The translations under genes were made by a program, and so were the position numbers. The notes under the pieces were generated by a model. That model made no database searches and was not told the DNA's origin. It saw only the letters and a list, made by a program, of their open reading frames with translations. This document shows, piece by piece, positions 45,101 to 54,161 of a stretch of 64,000 bases of DNA. The stretch is from contig CAKZYA010000011.1 of the NCBI GenBank assembly GCA_937883755.1, positions 1 to 64,000 on the forward strand, given 5' to 3'. The stretch's first letter is position 1; each line of letters begins with the position of its first letter. This DNA is from an uncultured Flammeovirgaceae bacterium (GTDB taxonomy: Bacteria > Bacteroidota > Bacteroidia > Cytophagales > Cyclobacteriaceae).

Positions 45101-46119
45101 TGAAGAAAATTCAAACTCAGGTCGCTATTCAATCAGTACTTATTGTAGGTTTGCTCATTTACATTGGCTGGCAAGAGTTTGTGGATAATGGGCAAGATGA
45201 CGTTAAGCTTGCCAATGTAGGCAATGCTCCCTCAGTCACGACTGCTCCCAAAAACCTGAACGGCACTCCCGAAGTGATCGTAGCCCCCAGCTATAAAGCG
45301 TTTACCATTCCCATTCCTCAGAAAGTAGAGTTTGTAGGCGAAACTATTTCGCTAGAAGAGCCGGATTTACGAGAGCGCCTGGATCGCGAGATGCACGTAA
45401 ATGCCAACTGGCACTCCAATACTATCCTGATGATTAAACGGGCACAACGCTGGTTACCAACAATTGAAAAGATTCTGAAGGAAAACGATGTACCCACCGA
45501 TTTTAAGTACTTGCCCGTAATTGAAAGTGGTTTGGTAGAGTACGCCCGTTCACCTAAAGATGCTATTGGTTTCTGGCAATTGTTAAAAGGTACTGCTAAA
45601 GATTTTGGCTTGGAAGTGAACCGAGAGGTAGACGAACGTTATGACCCAGTAAAATCTACCGAAGCCGCTTGTAAATATCTGAAAAAAGCTCACGCTAAAT
45701 TCGGCAACTGGGTCAATGTAGCTGCGTCCTACAATATCGGGATGCGCGGATTTGAACGTCGTTTGGAAGAACAAAAGATTGATTCCTACTTTGATATGTT
45801 TCTCAATGATGAAACGGCTCGCTACTTCTTTCGACTGGTTTCTATGAAGATGATTCTGGAGAATCCTGAGGCTTACGGTTTTTACATTGATGAGCAGGAA
45901 CGCTACTACCAACCCGAGTTCAAAACGGTTACGGTTACTGAAACCATTGACGACTTAGTAGATTTCGCCCATACCCATGGGGTGAGTTATAAAATTCTGA
46001 AGCGGTACAATCCCTGGTTGCGGAAACCCAAACTCACCGTAAAGAAGAATACCTACCAAATTCTTATCTCCCAAGACCCCGCCGAGCGGCACGATTCTAC
46101 CAACCAAATTAGTGACTAA
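45100..46119 (+). CDS. Membrane-anchored lytic transglycosylase (SLT)
   Basis: This 339-residue peptidoglycan lytic transglycosylase has an N-terminal TM anchor (about 8-23, VAIQSVLIVGLLIYIGW) and a linker. The SLT domain (about 110-235) contains the catalytic Glu in LPVIESGLVEYARSPKDAIG. FWQLLKGTAKDFGLEV and VAASYNIGMRGFERRL follow. The C-terminal ~55 residues (DLVDFAHTHGVSYKILKRYN) form a LysM-like peptidoglycan-binding module. The product resembles MltD. It is translationally coupled to the LOG gene. Confidence 0.92.
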   Translation: MKKIQTQVAIQSVLIVGLLIYIGWQEFVDNGQDDVKLANVGNAPSVTTAPKNLNGTPEVIVAPSYKAFTIPIPQKVEFVGETISLEEPDLRERLDREMHVNANWHSNTILMIKRAQRWLPTIEKILKENDVPTDFKYLPVIESGLVEYARSPKDAIGFWQLLKGTAKDFGLEVNREVDERYDPVKSTEAACKYLKKAHAKFGNWVNVAASYNIGMRGFERRLEEQKIDSYFDMFLNDETARYFFRLVSMKMILENPEAYGFYIDEQERYYQPEFKTVTVTETIDDLVDFAHTHGVSYKILKRYNPWLRKPKLTVKKNTYQILISQDPAERHDSTNQISD

Positions 46120-46235
46120 GCTTACTTCTTAAGTCAGTAGTACAAATTCTTGGTTGAGTGGCACTTCGTGTTGCGCGTACTACTACCCTTATTTGTGAGA
46201 ATTCGCTATATTGAGAGTAGTAGTTGAAGAAGTAT

Positions 46236-47363
46236 ATGCAAGAGCCATCCTTAGACCACTGGACATTTATTTTTCTACTTGCTGGGGCGAACGGGCTGTT
46301 TTTATCGCTGGTGCTTTTTCGGCAAAACAAAGGGAATTATCAGGCTAATCGTCTGCTAGCGGTTATTATGTTGATGTTTGGTATTTCTTTATTCTACTAC
46401 GTAGCCTACTGGACAGGATACATTAAGGTGCTGCCCTCGATATTGCAAGTCATTTTCATCCTGCCTCTCACTTTCGCTCCATTATTCTTGTTTTACTTTA
46501 AACGGCTGTATCGGAAAAGTATCCCTTGGCGTGATACTTGGCATTTTCTACCGTTTGTAGTATTGTTCATCTACTATTTTCCTCACTACATTGGGTGGGA
46601 GCCACCCTACTCAGAAATTCTTTATAGTAATGTATCTTATCTATTACGTGTAATTCTTTTTAACCTTGTCATGCTGGCTTACGCTGCTTATCTGTTTTAT
46701 TATCTGAAGCAGCAGAATAAGAGCGCAACGCTACTTTCCACCCAGTATCGGTGGATGCAAAAAGCTGCGGCTTGTTACGCTGGATTTGCCATTAGTTTGG
46801 CTACGTACTACATTCTATACCTAACCATTGATTTTGACATTACCCATGACTATGCTGTATCGTTCTTCATGGCAGTATTTATCTATTTGGCCGGATACCT
46901 AGGGTATCGCCAGCCGGAAATACTATCCGGTCAAATTCCTGAACCGAAGAAAAAAGTCCCTAAGTACGCCAAGTCGGGTTTGTCCTCGGCAGAAGCAGCC
47001 TTTCATCTGAAAAATATTACTCGGTACATGGAAGAAAAGCAGCCTTTTTTGGATTGTGAGCTAAGAATGGAAGACTTGGCTCATCAGCTAAACTTATCCA
47101 AGCATACCTTTTCGCAAATTATCAACGAAAGGTTGCAGCAGAACTTTTCCGATTTTATTAATCATTATCGGGTGAAAGAAGCCCAACGCCTGCTAGGGGA
47201 ATCGCATAATCAGGACGAAAAAATTATCAGTATTGCCTACGATGCTGGTTTTCGTAATAAAGCTTCATTCTATAATGCTTTCAAAAAGCATACGGGCATA
47301 TCACCCACCGAGTACCGCGATCAGGTTCGGTCAACGCTGGAACAAAAGAAAAGAATTGCTTGA
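46236..47363 (+). CDS. 7TM-AraC transcriptional regulator
   Basis: This 375-residue membrane-bound AraC-type regulator is started at the ATG giving MQEPSLDHW; the track uses a TTG four codons earlier. Seven TM helices lie in about residues 10-220 (for example WTFIFLLAGANGLFLSLVLF and YYVAYWTGYIKVLPSILQVI). A cytoplasmic AraC domain at the C-terminus has both helix-turn-helix units (MEDLAHQLNLSKHTFSQIIN; ISIAYDAGFRNKASFYNAFK) and ends KHTGISPTEYR. This layout is common in Bacteroidota. The tandem small-protein genes downstream may be its targets. Confidence 0.9.
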   Translation: MQEPSLDHWTFIFLLAGANGLFLSLVLFRQNKGNYQANRLLAVIMLMFGISLFYYVAYWTGYIKVLPSILQVIFILPLTFAPLFLFYFKRLYRKSIPWRDTWHFLPFVVLFIYYFPHYIGWEPPYSEILYSNVSYLLRVILFNLVMLAYAAYLFYYLKQQNKSATLLSTQYRWMQKAAACYAGFAISLATYYILYLTIDFDITHDYAVSFFMAVFIYLAGYLGYRQPEILSGQIPEPKKKVPKYAKSGLSSAEAAFHLKNITRYMEEKQPFLDCELRMEDLAHQLNLSKHTFSQIINERLQQNFSDFINHYRVKEAQRLLGESHNQDEKIISIAYDAGFRNKASFYNAFKKHTGISPTEYRDQVRSTLEQKKRIA

Positions 47364-47379
47364 TTTTTTGAGTCTAAAT

Positions 47380-47446
47380 TTATCGGATTAGCCTTTCAAA
47401 CCAGTTAGGAGGGTGATTTTGCACTCAACCTGACTAATTCCGATAA
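47380..47446. promoter_or_regulatory. Spaced inverted repeat before the DUF1579-like pair
   Basis: TTATCGGATTAG (47380-47391) and CTAATTCCGATAA (47434-47446) are complementary apart from one extra base, with 42 bp between them. The right arm ends 2 nt before the ATG at 47449. It could form a leader hairpin or a regulator site. Confidence 0.45.
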
Positions 47447-47448
47447 CA

Positions 47449-47955
47449 ATGACACTACTCTCTATTTTCCTGTTCCTCTTTACTCCCTCTCCCCATTTAT
47501 CCGACACCGCCCCCGAAAATCTATTTGATTTCTGGGTCGGTGAATGGGAGCTCACCTGGACCGATGCTCAGGGTAACTCTAAGAAAGGCTATAATCGAAT
47601 TGTCAAGATTCTAGATGAGCAAGTAATACAAGAAAACTTTGAGGCTGTCCCAGCTTCAGAAGGCACAACTGCTTTTAAAGGAATGAGCCTATCAGTCTAT
47701 AATCCTCGAAGCAAACAATGGCATCAAGCCTGGGCTGACAGTCAAGGTGGGTATTACGATTTTACCGGACAGTTTGAGGGCGATAAACGAATGTTTGTTA
47801 CTACGGTGACCAATCAGCAAGGGAAAGAAGTAGAACTACGAATGGTTTTCCGGGATATTTCGCAGGATGCTTTTATTTGGGACTGGGAGTCATCAACTGA
47901 CGGAGGAAAAACCTGGAACCTTAACTGGCAAATACACTACCAGCGTAAAAAATAA
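47449..47955 (+). CDS. Exported DUF1579-like small protein (paralog A)
   Basis: This 168-residue protein has a short signal peptide (MTLLSIFLFLFTPSPHLSDT) and a beta-barrel-like domain beginning FDFWVGEWELTWTDAQGN. It is rich in Trp, with KQWHQAWADSQGGYYDFTG and WNLNWQIHYQR. This WxGxW start is typical of DUF1579/lipocalin-like or nitrobindin-like small proteins of unknown ligand. It lies 8 bp before a clear paralog and downstream of the 7TM-AraC gene. Confidence 0.75.
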   Translation: MTLLSIFLFLFTPSPHLSDTAPENLFDFWVGEWELTWTDAQGNSKKGYNRIVKILDEQVIQENFEAVPASEGTTAFKGMSLSVYNPRSKQWHQAWADSQGGYYDFTGQFEGDKRMFVTTVTNQQGKEVELRMVFRDISQDAFIWDWESSTDGGKTWNLNWQIHYQRKK

Positions 47956-47963
47956 CAGGGTCT

Positions 47964-48437
47964 ATGGTAAATGTTTCATTTCTATTCCCGGCTATTGCGA
48001 ATCAGGCTAGTCGAGTCGCAGCTATGTCACGTTGGCTAGGTAAGTGGCAGGTATATTGGAAAAATAGTCTGGGTGAGCAATTCGTAGGTAGCAGTCTATT
48101 GTCCTGCCCTCGGGAGGATGGTTTGTTGAAAGAAGAACTGAACGTAGAAGTTCCAGGAAACTGGTACGGCTGGCAGGGCACTACATGGGCTAAGTATAAC
48201 CCCAAAAATAAGACCTGGCACTACACTTGGCAGGATAACCGTGGTAGCTATTGTGATTTTATCGGTGAGTTCACTAATCGGATTTTCTCACTACAATTTA
48301 TGGATGCCAGTGGTAATCAAGTAAAGCAACGAATGGTCGTCCGATTGCTCAATAGCAAACAACTCATTTGGGAGTGCGAAAAGTACGAAGGCAAAAATTG
48401 GCGAAAAAGTTGGCAAGTCGAGTATCGACGGAATTAA
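47964..48437 (+). CDS. DUF1579-like small protein (paralog B)
   Basis: This 157-residue protein aligns end to end with the gene just upstream: WLGKWQVYWKNSLGEQ against WVGEWELTWTDAQGN, and YNPKNKTWHYTWQDNRGSYC against YNPRSKQWHQAWADSQGGYY. RMVVRLLNSKQLIWECE against RMVFRDISQDAFIWDWE also matches. Its N-terminus (MVNVSFLFPAIANQASRVAA) is a weak signal, or the true start may be the internal ATG at 48024. It is a divergent tandem duplicate in the same operon and ends at a strong terminator. Confidence 0.72.
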   Translation: MVNVSFLFPAIANQASRVAAMSRWLGKWQVYWKNSLGEQFVGSSLLSCPREDGLLKEELNVEVPGNWYGWQGTTWAKYNPKNKTWHYTWQDNRGSYCDFIGEFTNRIFSLQFMDASGNQVKQRMVVRLLNSKQLIWECEKYEGKNWRKSWQVEYRRN

Positions 48438-48459
48438 AATATTAATTTTGGCAAGCTGG

Positions 48460-48498
48460 AGAACATTCTGTCATAAGATGGAATGTTCTTTTTATTTT
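48460..48498 (+). terminator. Strong intrinsic terminator before rluA
   Basis: AGAACATTC (48460-48468) pairs perfectly with GAATGTTCT (48481-48489), loop TGTCATAAGATG, followed by TTTTTATTTTT. It ends just before the pseudouridine-synthase ATG at 48505, which argues against the longer ORF start in the track. Confidence 0.85.
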
Positions 48499-48504
48499 TG
48501 CCCC

Positions 48505-49245
48505 ATGCCTCAAAATCCCCAAATAATCTACGAAGACAATCACCTGCTAATCATCCATAAACCTGCCGGATGGCTAGTGCAAGGCGATCGGACAGGAGAT
48601 AGACCGTTGGTGGACTGGGGAAAAGCCTACTTGAAGAAAAAGTACAATAAACCTGGAAACGTATTTTTGGGAGTAGTACATCGGCTCGATCGTCCGGTGA
48701 GTGGAGTAGTGGCGATGGCGCGAACTTCGAAGGCGTTAGCCCGCATGAACCAGATATTTAAAACTCGAGAAGTAGTCAAAATCTACTGGGCAATCGTGCA
48801 AAACCCACCCGTTCAGTCAGAGGGTACTTTGGTTCATTGGTTAATTAAAGATTCAACTAAGAATAGAACTAATGCATTTACTGCTGAAAAAGTGGGTAGT
48901 AAACGGGCTGAGCTATCGTATCGTTTGCTGACGCAGGGAAATCCCCCTAATCCTGTTCCACAGCGGCTCCTTGGGAAAAGGGGGATATATTTATTAGAAG
49001 TAAAACCACTAACGGGTCGCCCACATCAGATTCGGGTGCAACTGGCAGCGCTGGGTTGTCCAATTATAGGGGATGTAAAGTACGGTGCTGCGGAACCCCT
49101 ATCAGATGCTAGTATTGCGTTGCACGCCCAAAAGCTGTCGTTCATTCATCCAGTGAAAAAGGAGTCTGTTAGCTTTTGTGCTGATATTCCTGTACAAGAT
49201 ATCTGGCAGCCTTTTGTATTAGTTCAGGAACCGAAACCCAATTAG
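48505..49245 (+). CDS. RluA-family pseudouridine synthase with in-frame repeat insertion
   Basis: The start is MPQNPQIIYEDNHLLIIHKP (246 residues). The catalytic motif HRLDRPVSGVVAMARTSKAL (about 61-80, nucleophile Asp in HRLD) and the later LTGRPHQIRVQLAALGCPII make it a clear RluA/RsuA-type rRNA or tRNA pseudouridine synthase without an S4 domain. Between the strands RAELSYRLLTQG and YLLEVKP there is an unusual loop, NPPNPVPQRLLGKRG. It is encoded by a copy of the palindromic repeat also found at 20659-20719. The insertion keeps the frame and lies in a surface loop, so the enzyme may remain active. The RNA target is not known. Confidence 0.9.
   Translation: MPQNPQIIYEDNHLLIIHKPAGWLVQGDRTGDRPLVDWGKAYLKKKYNKPGNVFLGVVHRLDRPVSGVVAMARTSKALARMNQIFKTREVVKIYWAIVQNPPVQSEGTLVHWLIKDSTKNRTNAFTAEKVGSKRAELSYRLLTQGNPPNPVPQRLLGKRGIYLLEVKPLTGRPHQIRVQLAALGCPIIGDVKYGAAEPLSDASIALHAQKLSFIHPVKKESVSFCADIPVQDIWQPFVLVQEPKPN
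48941..48986. repeat. Palindromic repeat copy inside rluA
   Basis: About 46 bp with inverted ends (ATCCCCCT at left, AGGGGGAT at right). Its reverse complement matches the intergenic repeat at 20659-20719 over CCCCCTTTTCC...CGCTG and TGGAAC...AGGGGGATTT, with the inner hairpin section deleted. It encodes about 15 residues in frame. Confidence 0.7.
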
Positions 49246-49264
49246 TTACCGTTGATACTTGCGT

Positions 49265-49564
49265 ATGAGCTGGATAGAAAAACTGAAAGATCGCTGGGAA
49301 GTGAGAAGTGCCTGGCAAGTGATTGTTATTCTAATCGTATTTGCTTGCACTGGGTTTTCAGTACTTTATCTAAAGCAGCCACTCTATAATCTGGCGGGTA
49401 TCACCCCCGAAACCTCCGCCTGGATTCGTGTTCCTTTCTATTTATTAACCATTTTGCCCGCCTACCAAATACTATTGCTGGGCTACGGATTCATCTTTGG
49501 TCAGTTCCGCTTTTTCTGGAATTTTGAGAAGAAAATGCTAAGCCGCCTTAAAAAAATTGGATAG
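49265..49564 (+). CDS. DUF6787-like small membrane protein
   Basis: The start is set at the ATG giving MSWIEKLKDRWEV (99 residues) rather than the TTG two codons earlier. An amphipathic N-terminus leads into two TM helices (about 18-36, VIVILIVFACTGFSVLYL; about 60-82, VPFYLLTILPAYQILLLGYG). A basic C-terminus FGQFRFFWNFEKKMLSRL follows. This matches a small uncharacterised Bacteroidota family (DUF6787 as I recall it). It ends at a shared terminator facing atpC. Confidence 0.75.
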   Translation: MSWIEKLKDRWEVRSAWQVIVILIVFACTGFSVLYLKQPLYNLAGITPETSAWIRVPFYLLTILPAYQILLLGYGFIFGQFRFFWNFEKKMLSRLKKIG

Positions 49565-49605
49565 CCAATAAAAAAAGGCAAATCTAATGATCTGCCTTTT
49601 ATTGG
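49565..49605. terminator. Bidirectional terminator between the DUF6787-like gene and atpC
   Basis: AAAAGGCAAATC-TAAT-GATCTGCCTTTT forms a 12-bp stem with one mismatch, flanked by CCAATA...TATTGG. A-run on one side and T-run on the other serve both convergent genes. Confidence 0.85.
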
Positions 49606-49616
49606 TGCAGAAAGAT

Positions 49617-49865
49617 CTAATTTTCCAGTACCCGTTCAGCCAGTACGGTAATCGTATTGTTGAGCACTTCAACGACGCCCCCTTCTACAGTAACGTTGCC
49701 TTCGCCTGCACTGCCACGGTAGCTGATATCACCTTTTCCTAGTGAGCTAACCAATGGAGCGTGATTGCGTAGCACCTGAAAGGATCCGTCGCTACCCGGA
49801 AAAGTAGCTGACTCTACTTCACCTTCGAAAACCTGCTGATCGGGAGTAATTATTGTTAGTTGCAT
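49617..49865 (-). CDS. atpC: F1 ATP synthase epsilon subunit (short form)
   Basis: This 82-residue epsilon subunit has the beta-sandwich domain MQLTIITPDQQVFEGEVESA and PGSDGSFQVLRNHAPLVSSL, with the end VEVLNNTITVLAERV. The C-terminal helical hairpin found in E. coli epsilon (about 138 residues) is missing, as is usual in Bacteroidota. It follows atpD after a 75-bp spacer that contains a long hairpin. The remaining ATP synthase genes are not in the window. Confidence 0.95.
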   Translation of the reverse strand: MQLTIITPDQQVFEGEVESATFPGSDGSFQVLRNHAPLVSSLGKGDISYRGSAGEGNVTVEGGVVEVLNNTITVLAERVLEN

Positions 49866-49891
49866 GAGTTCTGGGGTTTAGGTCTTAGGAT

Positions 49892-49930
49892 TTAGGTTTT
49901 GGGTTAGAACCTCTAATCCCCAAAACCCAA
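49892..49930 (-). promoter_or_regulatory. Long hairpin in the atpD-atpC spacer
   Basis: On the minus strand TTGGGTTTTGGG and TTAGA pair with TCTAA and CCCAAAACCTAA around a GGT loop. There are one mismatch and a 2-nt bulge, giving a stem of about 17 bp. The spacer also has telomere-like TTTAGG direct repeats on the plus strand (49878-49896). No T-tract follows, so it is not a simple terminator. Confidence 0.6.
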
Positions 49931-49940
49931 CACCCAATTT

Positions 49941-51458
<1,518 letters not shown>

Positions 51459-51639
51459 TTAAGAATATGCGTTGGATTAAGCGGTTGCAAAAATAGGGCA
51501 TCCACGGCGGTATTGCAATGAAGGAAGATAGAAAATTGCGATGGGTGTTAATGTGTTCTGGTACTCATGAATAAGAGATAACTTTGAACGCTAGGCGTCA
51601 GGCGCTCGAACACCATTCCACGGCGGCTTGAACACTTAG

Positions 51640-52203
51640 CTATTCCATTCGGAACTTCCAAGTGTATAAGCTACGAGTCAATACAGCCAGCAGATAAACT
51701 CCACTAGCGGGTGAACTAAACGGTAACAAGAAGGTAGAAATACCCTCAGTGGTTCTCATGGGTGACTCCGCCAGAATATTACCTACCATATCAGTAATCT
51801 GAACCCAATATTGCCCGGTAGATATCTGTTGAGTAAATAGCTGAATGGTACCGCTCTCAGCATCGGCGTACAGACGTAGGTCGCTATCGGAAGAAAGGGG
51901 CACCGCGAGAATATCGGAGTACTCATAAGATGCATCGAAATCAACCATTCGTAAGCAATAATGAAGCGTACCACTGAGTCAGTTGGCGATACCCTCGTCA
52001 ATGTATCGGTAGTTGAGAAGGCTATTGGATTCTCCCGCTGCCTGGTTGCGGGCGATTTCCTCAAATGATAGTGCGTCAGTGCTACACTCAATATTAAAAA
52101 AAGTCAGCGTTAGTCTCCGAAGCAGTAGCCCACTTCAATTGTATACTAGGACAATCTAGTTGAGCATTAAAGGTAGTGAGAGTAACTGGTAAATGAATAA
52201 AAA
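51640..52203 (-). pseudogene. Truncated T9SS-cargo pseudogene
   Basis: Read on the minus strand, one frame gives LPVTLTTFNAQLDCPSIQLK, then WATASETNADFFNIECSTDA, then YRYIDEGIAN, and meets TGA at 51979-51981. The same frame continues LSGTLHYCLRMVDFDASYEY and ends in a degraded T9SS sorting domain (GVYLLAVLTRSLYTWKFRME). The consensus of this module (LPV.LT.F.A....W.TA.E.N...F..E) normally sits at the C-terminus of long secreted proteins. Here the N-terminal part is missing, there is no start codon and one in-frame stop, so it is a dead remnant. The track shows only the part after the stop. Confidence 0.8.
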
Positions 52204-52473
52204 TTTACGACTAGGATTATTAACTTTTGTAAGGACATGAGCCACAGGACAGGTGGGCAAATTCATAAGGAATAATATGATTTAGTTAAATTACTAAGAG
52301 TCAAGCAAATTGTACTTTTCCAGAAAAGTGGCATATAAGAAGACAATTTCATGGATAATTTCAGAACGGGAAACTTCTGGATAGCTAGGCGATGTTACAC
52401 CCATTAAAATAAGATGTCTCTAGATAAACCAAGGGAATACTTGGCTTTACTGAAAATCAAACTCTGTGAAAAT

Positions 52474-53829
52474 ATGCTACTAATGAATTTTACTACAAAC
52501 CGTTTTTTGGTAGTGATATTAGGGCTAGCTACATTGGCTTGCCAGAAAAAGGTGGATGAAAACTTTGTGGCGGATGACCCCGAATATATTCACCAATCAA
52601 TGCAGAAGCTGACCGACGTAATTGTTTATGATATTTTCTCTCCGCCCGTTGCCAGCCGTATTTATGTATACCCTAGCATTGCTGCCTACGAGACACTTCT
52701 GCATCAATATCCGGAACATCAATCATTGGCAGGGCAACTCAACAACTTACAGCCTGTGCCTGCGCCCGATACTACCCAAGCTATATCCTTACCGTTAGCC
52801 AGTATCCACGCTTTTTTAACCGCTGGTAAGCACTTCATTTTTTCGGAAGAACGTATTGATGATTATCAGCAGTCACTCTACCAGCAATTCCAGGATGCTT
52901 TTCCACAAGATATGTACGATAACTCGCTAGCTTATGGTAACCAGGTAGCTCAACATATTTTGGAGTGGGCTGAGCAAGATAATTATAAGCAGTCGCGATC
53001 ATTTCCTAAGTTTACGGTAAACGATGCACCAGGGCGTTGGCAACCTACTCCTCCTGATTATATGGATGGTATTGAACCTCACTGGAGCCGTATTCGCCCG
53101 TTAGTCATTGATTCGGCTAATCAGTTTGTGCCCATTCCACCTACACCATTTTCTATGGAAGAGGGCAGTCTATTTTACCAAGAGGTGATGGAGGTATACG
53201 AAACTGGGAATAATCTAGATGAAGAGCAGGCTGAAATTGCCAGTTTCTGGGATTGCAACCCCTACGTCTCTCACCATCAGGGGCATGTAATGTTTGCTAC
53301 TAAAAAGATTACTCCAGGAGGGCACTGGATTGGCATTGCTAAGATTGCTGCCCAGCAGTCAGGAGCCGACCTGATGAAGTCGCTAGAGACCTACACCTTC
53401 ACGGCTATTGCCCTATTCGATGCTTTCATCAGTTGTTGGGATGAAAAATATCGTAGTAGCCTGATTCGTCCTGAAACGGTGATTAACCAACATATTGATG
53501 AAGATTGGATGCCCCTGCTACAAACTCCTCCGTTTCCGGAGTATACTAGTGGGCATAGTGTAATCTCTGCGTCAGCCGCTACCGCTCTTACTGAGCTATA
53601 TGGCGAACCTTTTCCTTTCGTAGATTCTACTGAAGTAGTCTATGGGTTACCACCTCGTGAGTTCGAGTCATTTAAGGCTGCTTCGGAAGAAGCTGCCATC
53701 AGTCGGTTGTACGGAGGTATTCACTATATGCCGGCCATCTCAAACGGTGTAGAACAAGGAAGAATGGTTGGAAACTTTGTAGTTGCCAACGTTGATACTC
53801 GTAAGGAGAAGGCTCTGGCCGATAATTAG
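52474..53829 (+). CDS. Vanadium-dependent haloperoxidase-like (PAP2) lipoprotein
   Basis: This protein of about 450 residues starts at the ATG giving MLLMNFTTNRFL, or at MNFTT 9 bp later; the track start adds an unlikely leader. An SPII signal ends at GLATLAC. The PAP2/haloperoxidase core has the three phosphate/vanadate motifs: KYRSSLIRPET (K-x6-RP, about residue 325), EYTSGHSV (PSGH-like) and SRLYGGIHYMP (SR-x5-H). The first residue of PSGH is Thr, and the Asp four positions after the last His in classic haloperoxidases is Ala. It precedes a SusCD pair and two VCBS proteins, a grouping seen in Cytophagales. Phosphatase or peroxidase activity cannot be told apart by sequence. Confidence 0.85.
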   Translation: MLLMNFTTNRFLVVILGLATLACQKKVDENFVADDPEYIHQSMQKLTDVIVYDIFSPPVASRIYVYPSIAAYETLLHQYPEHQSLAGQLNNLQPVPAPDTTQAISLPLASIHAFLTAGKHFIFSEERIDDYQQSLYQQFQDAFPQDMYDNSLAYGNQVAQHILEWAEQDNYKQSRSFPKFTVNDAPGRWQPTPPDYMDGIEPHWSRIRPLVIDSANQFVPIPPTPFSMEEGSLFYQEVMEVYETGNNLDEEQAEIASFWDCNPYVSHHQGHVMFATKKITPGGHWIGIAKIAAQQSGADLMKSLETYTFTAIALFDAFISCWDEKYRSSLIRPETVINQHIDEDWMPLLQTPPFPEYTSGHSVISASAATALTELYGEPFPFVDSTEVVYGLPPREFESFKAASEEAAISRLYGGIHYMPAISNGVEQGRMVGNFVVANVDTRKEKALADN

Positions 53830-54161
53830 CTATGCCGCCAGATAAGCATTATCAATTACAGGAATGGTAAGCTACTTTGCTTTGTCATTTAGCTTACATT
53901 TTATGCAACCGATTTAAGTCAACTAGATTTTATTTTTGTTTAAGATCATAGACTCTTTATTTCTACGTAGCCGTATCTTCGCTTATTTGGCTGAGAAGGC
54001 TATTTATTATAAAAAGTTGGAAAATGTCGCATTCAGTACATATTCATATATAGCTGGTTAATGTTGTATATCATTTTTTTTGTTATTTAATTGCGAAAAT
54101 TTTAAACTAACTACAGTATTCTCGGTTAGTTTTTTACTATTTATTAATACTGCTATTGCTT
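53830..54161. other. 332-bp AT-rich leader region of the SusC gene
   Basis: No gene is seen. Near the 3' end AAACTAAC (54104-54111) pairs with GTTAGTTT (54125-54132), followed by further T residues, giving a terminator-like hairpin 27-29 nt upstream of the SusC ATG. No ECF sigma/anti-sigma genes precede susC. Confidence 0.45.

Noticed and set aside
46136-46184. AGTAGTAC...GTACTACT inverted repeat before the 7TM-AraC gene
   Set aside because: 8-bp arms with a 33-bp spacer and no T-tract; could be chance, so not listed as a feature.
51498-51624. Direct repeat TCCACGGCGG upstream of atpD (51498 and 51615)
   Set aside because: Only 10 bp, no target-site or mobile-element context; not enough to call a feature.
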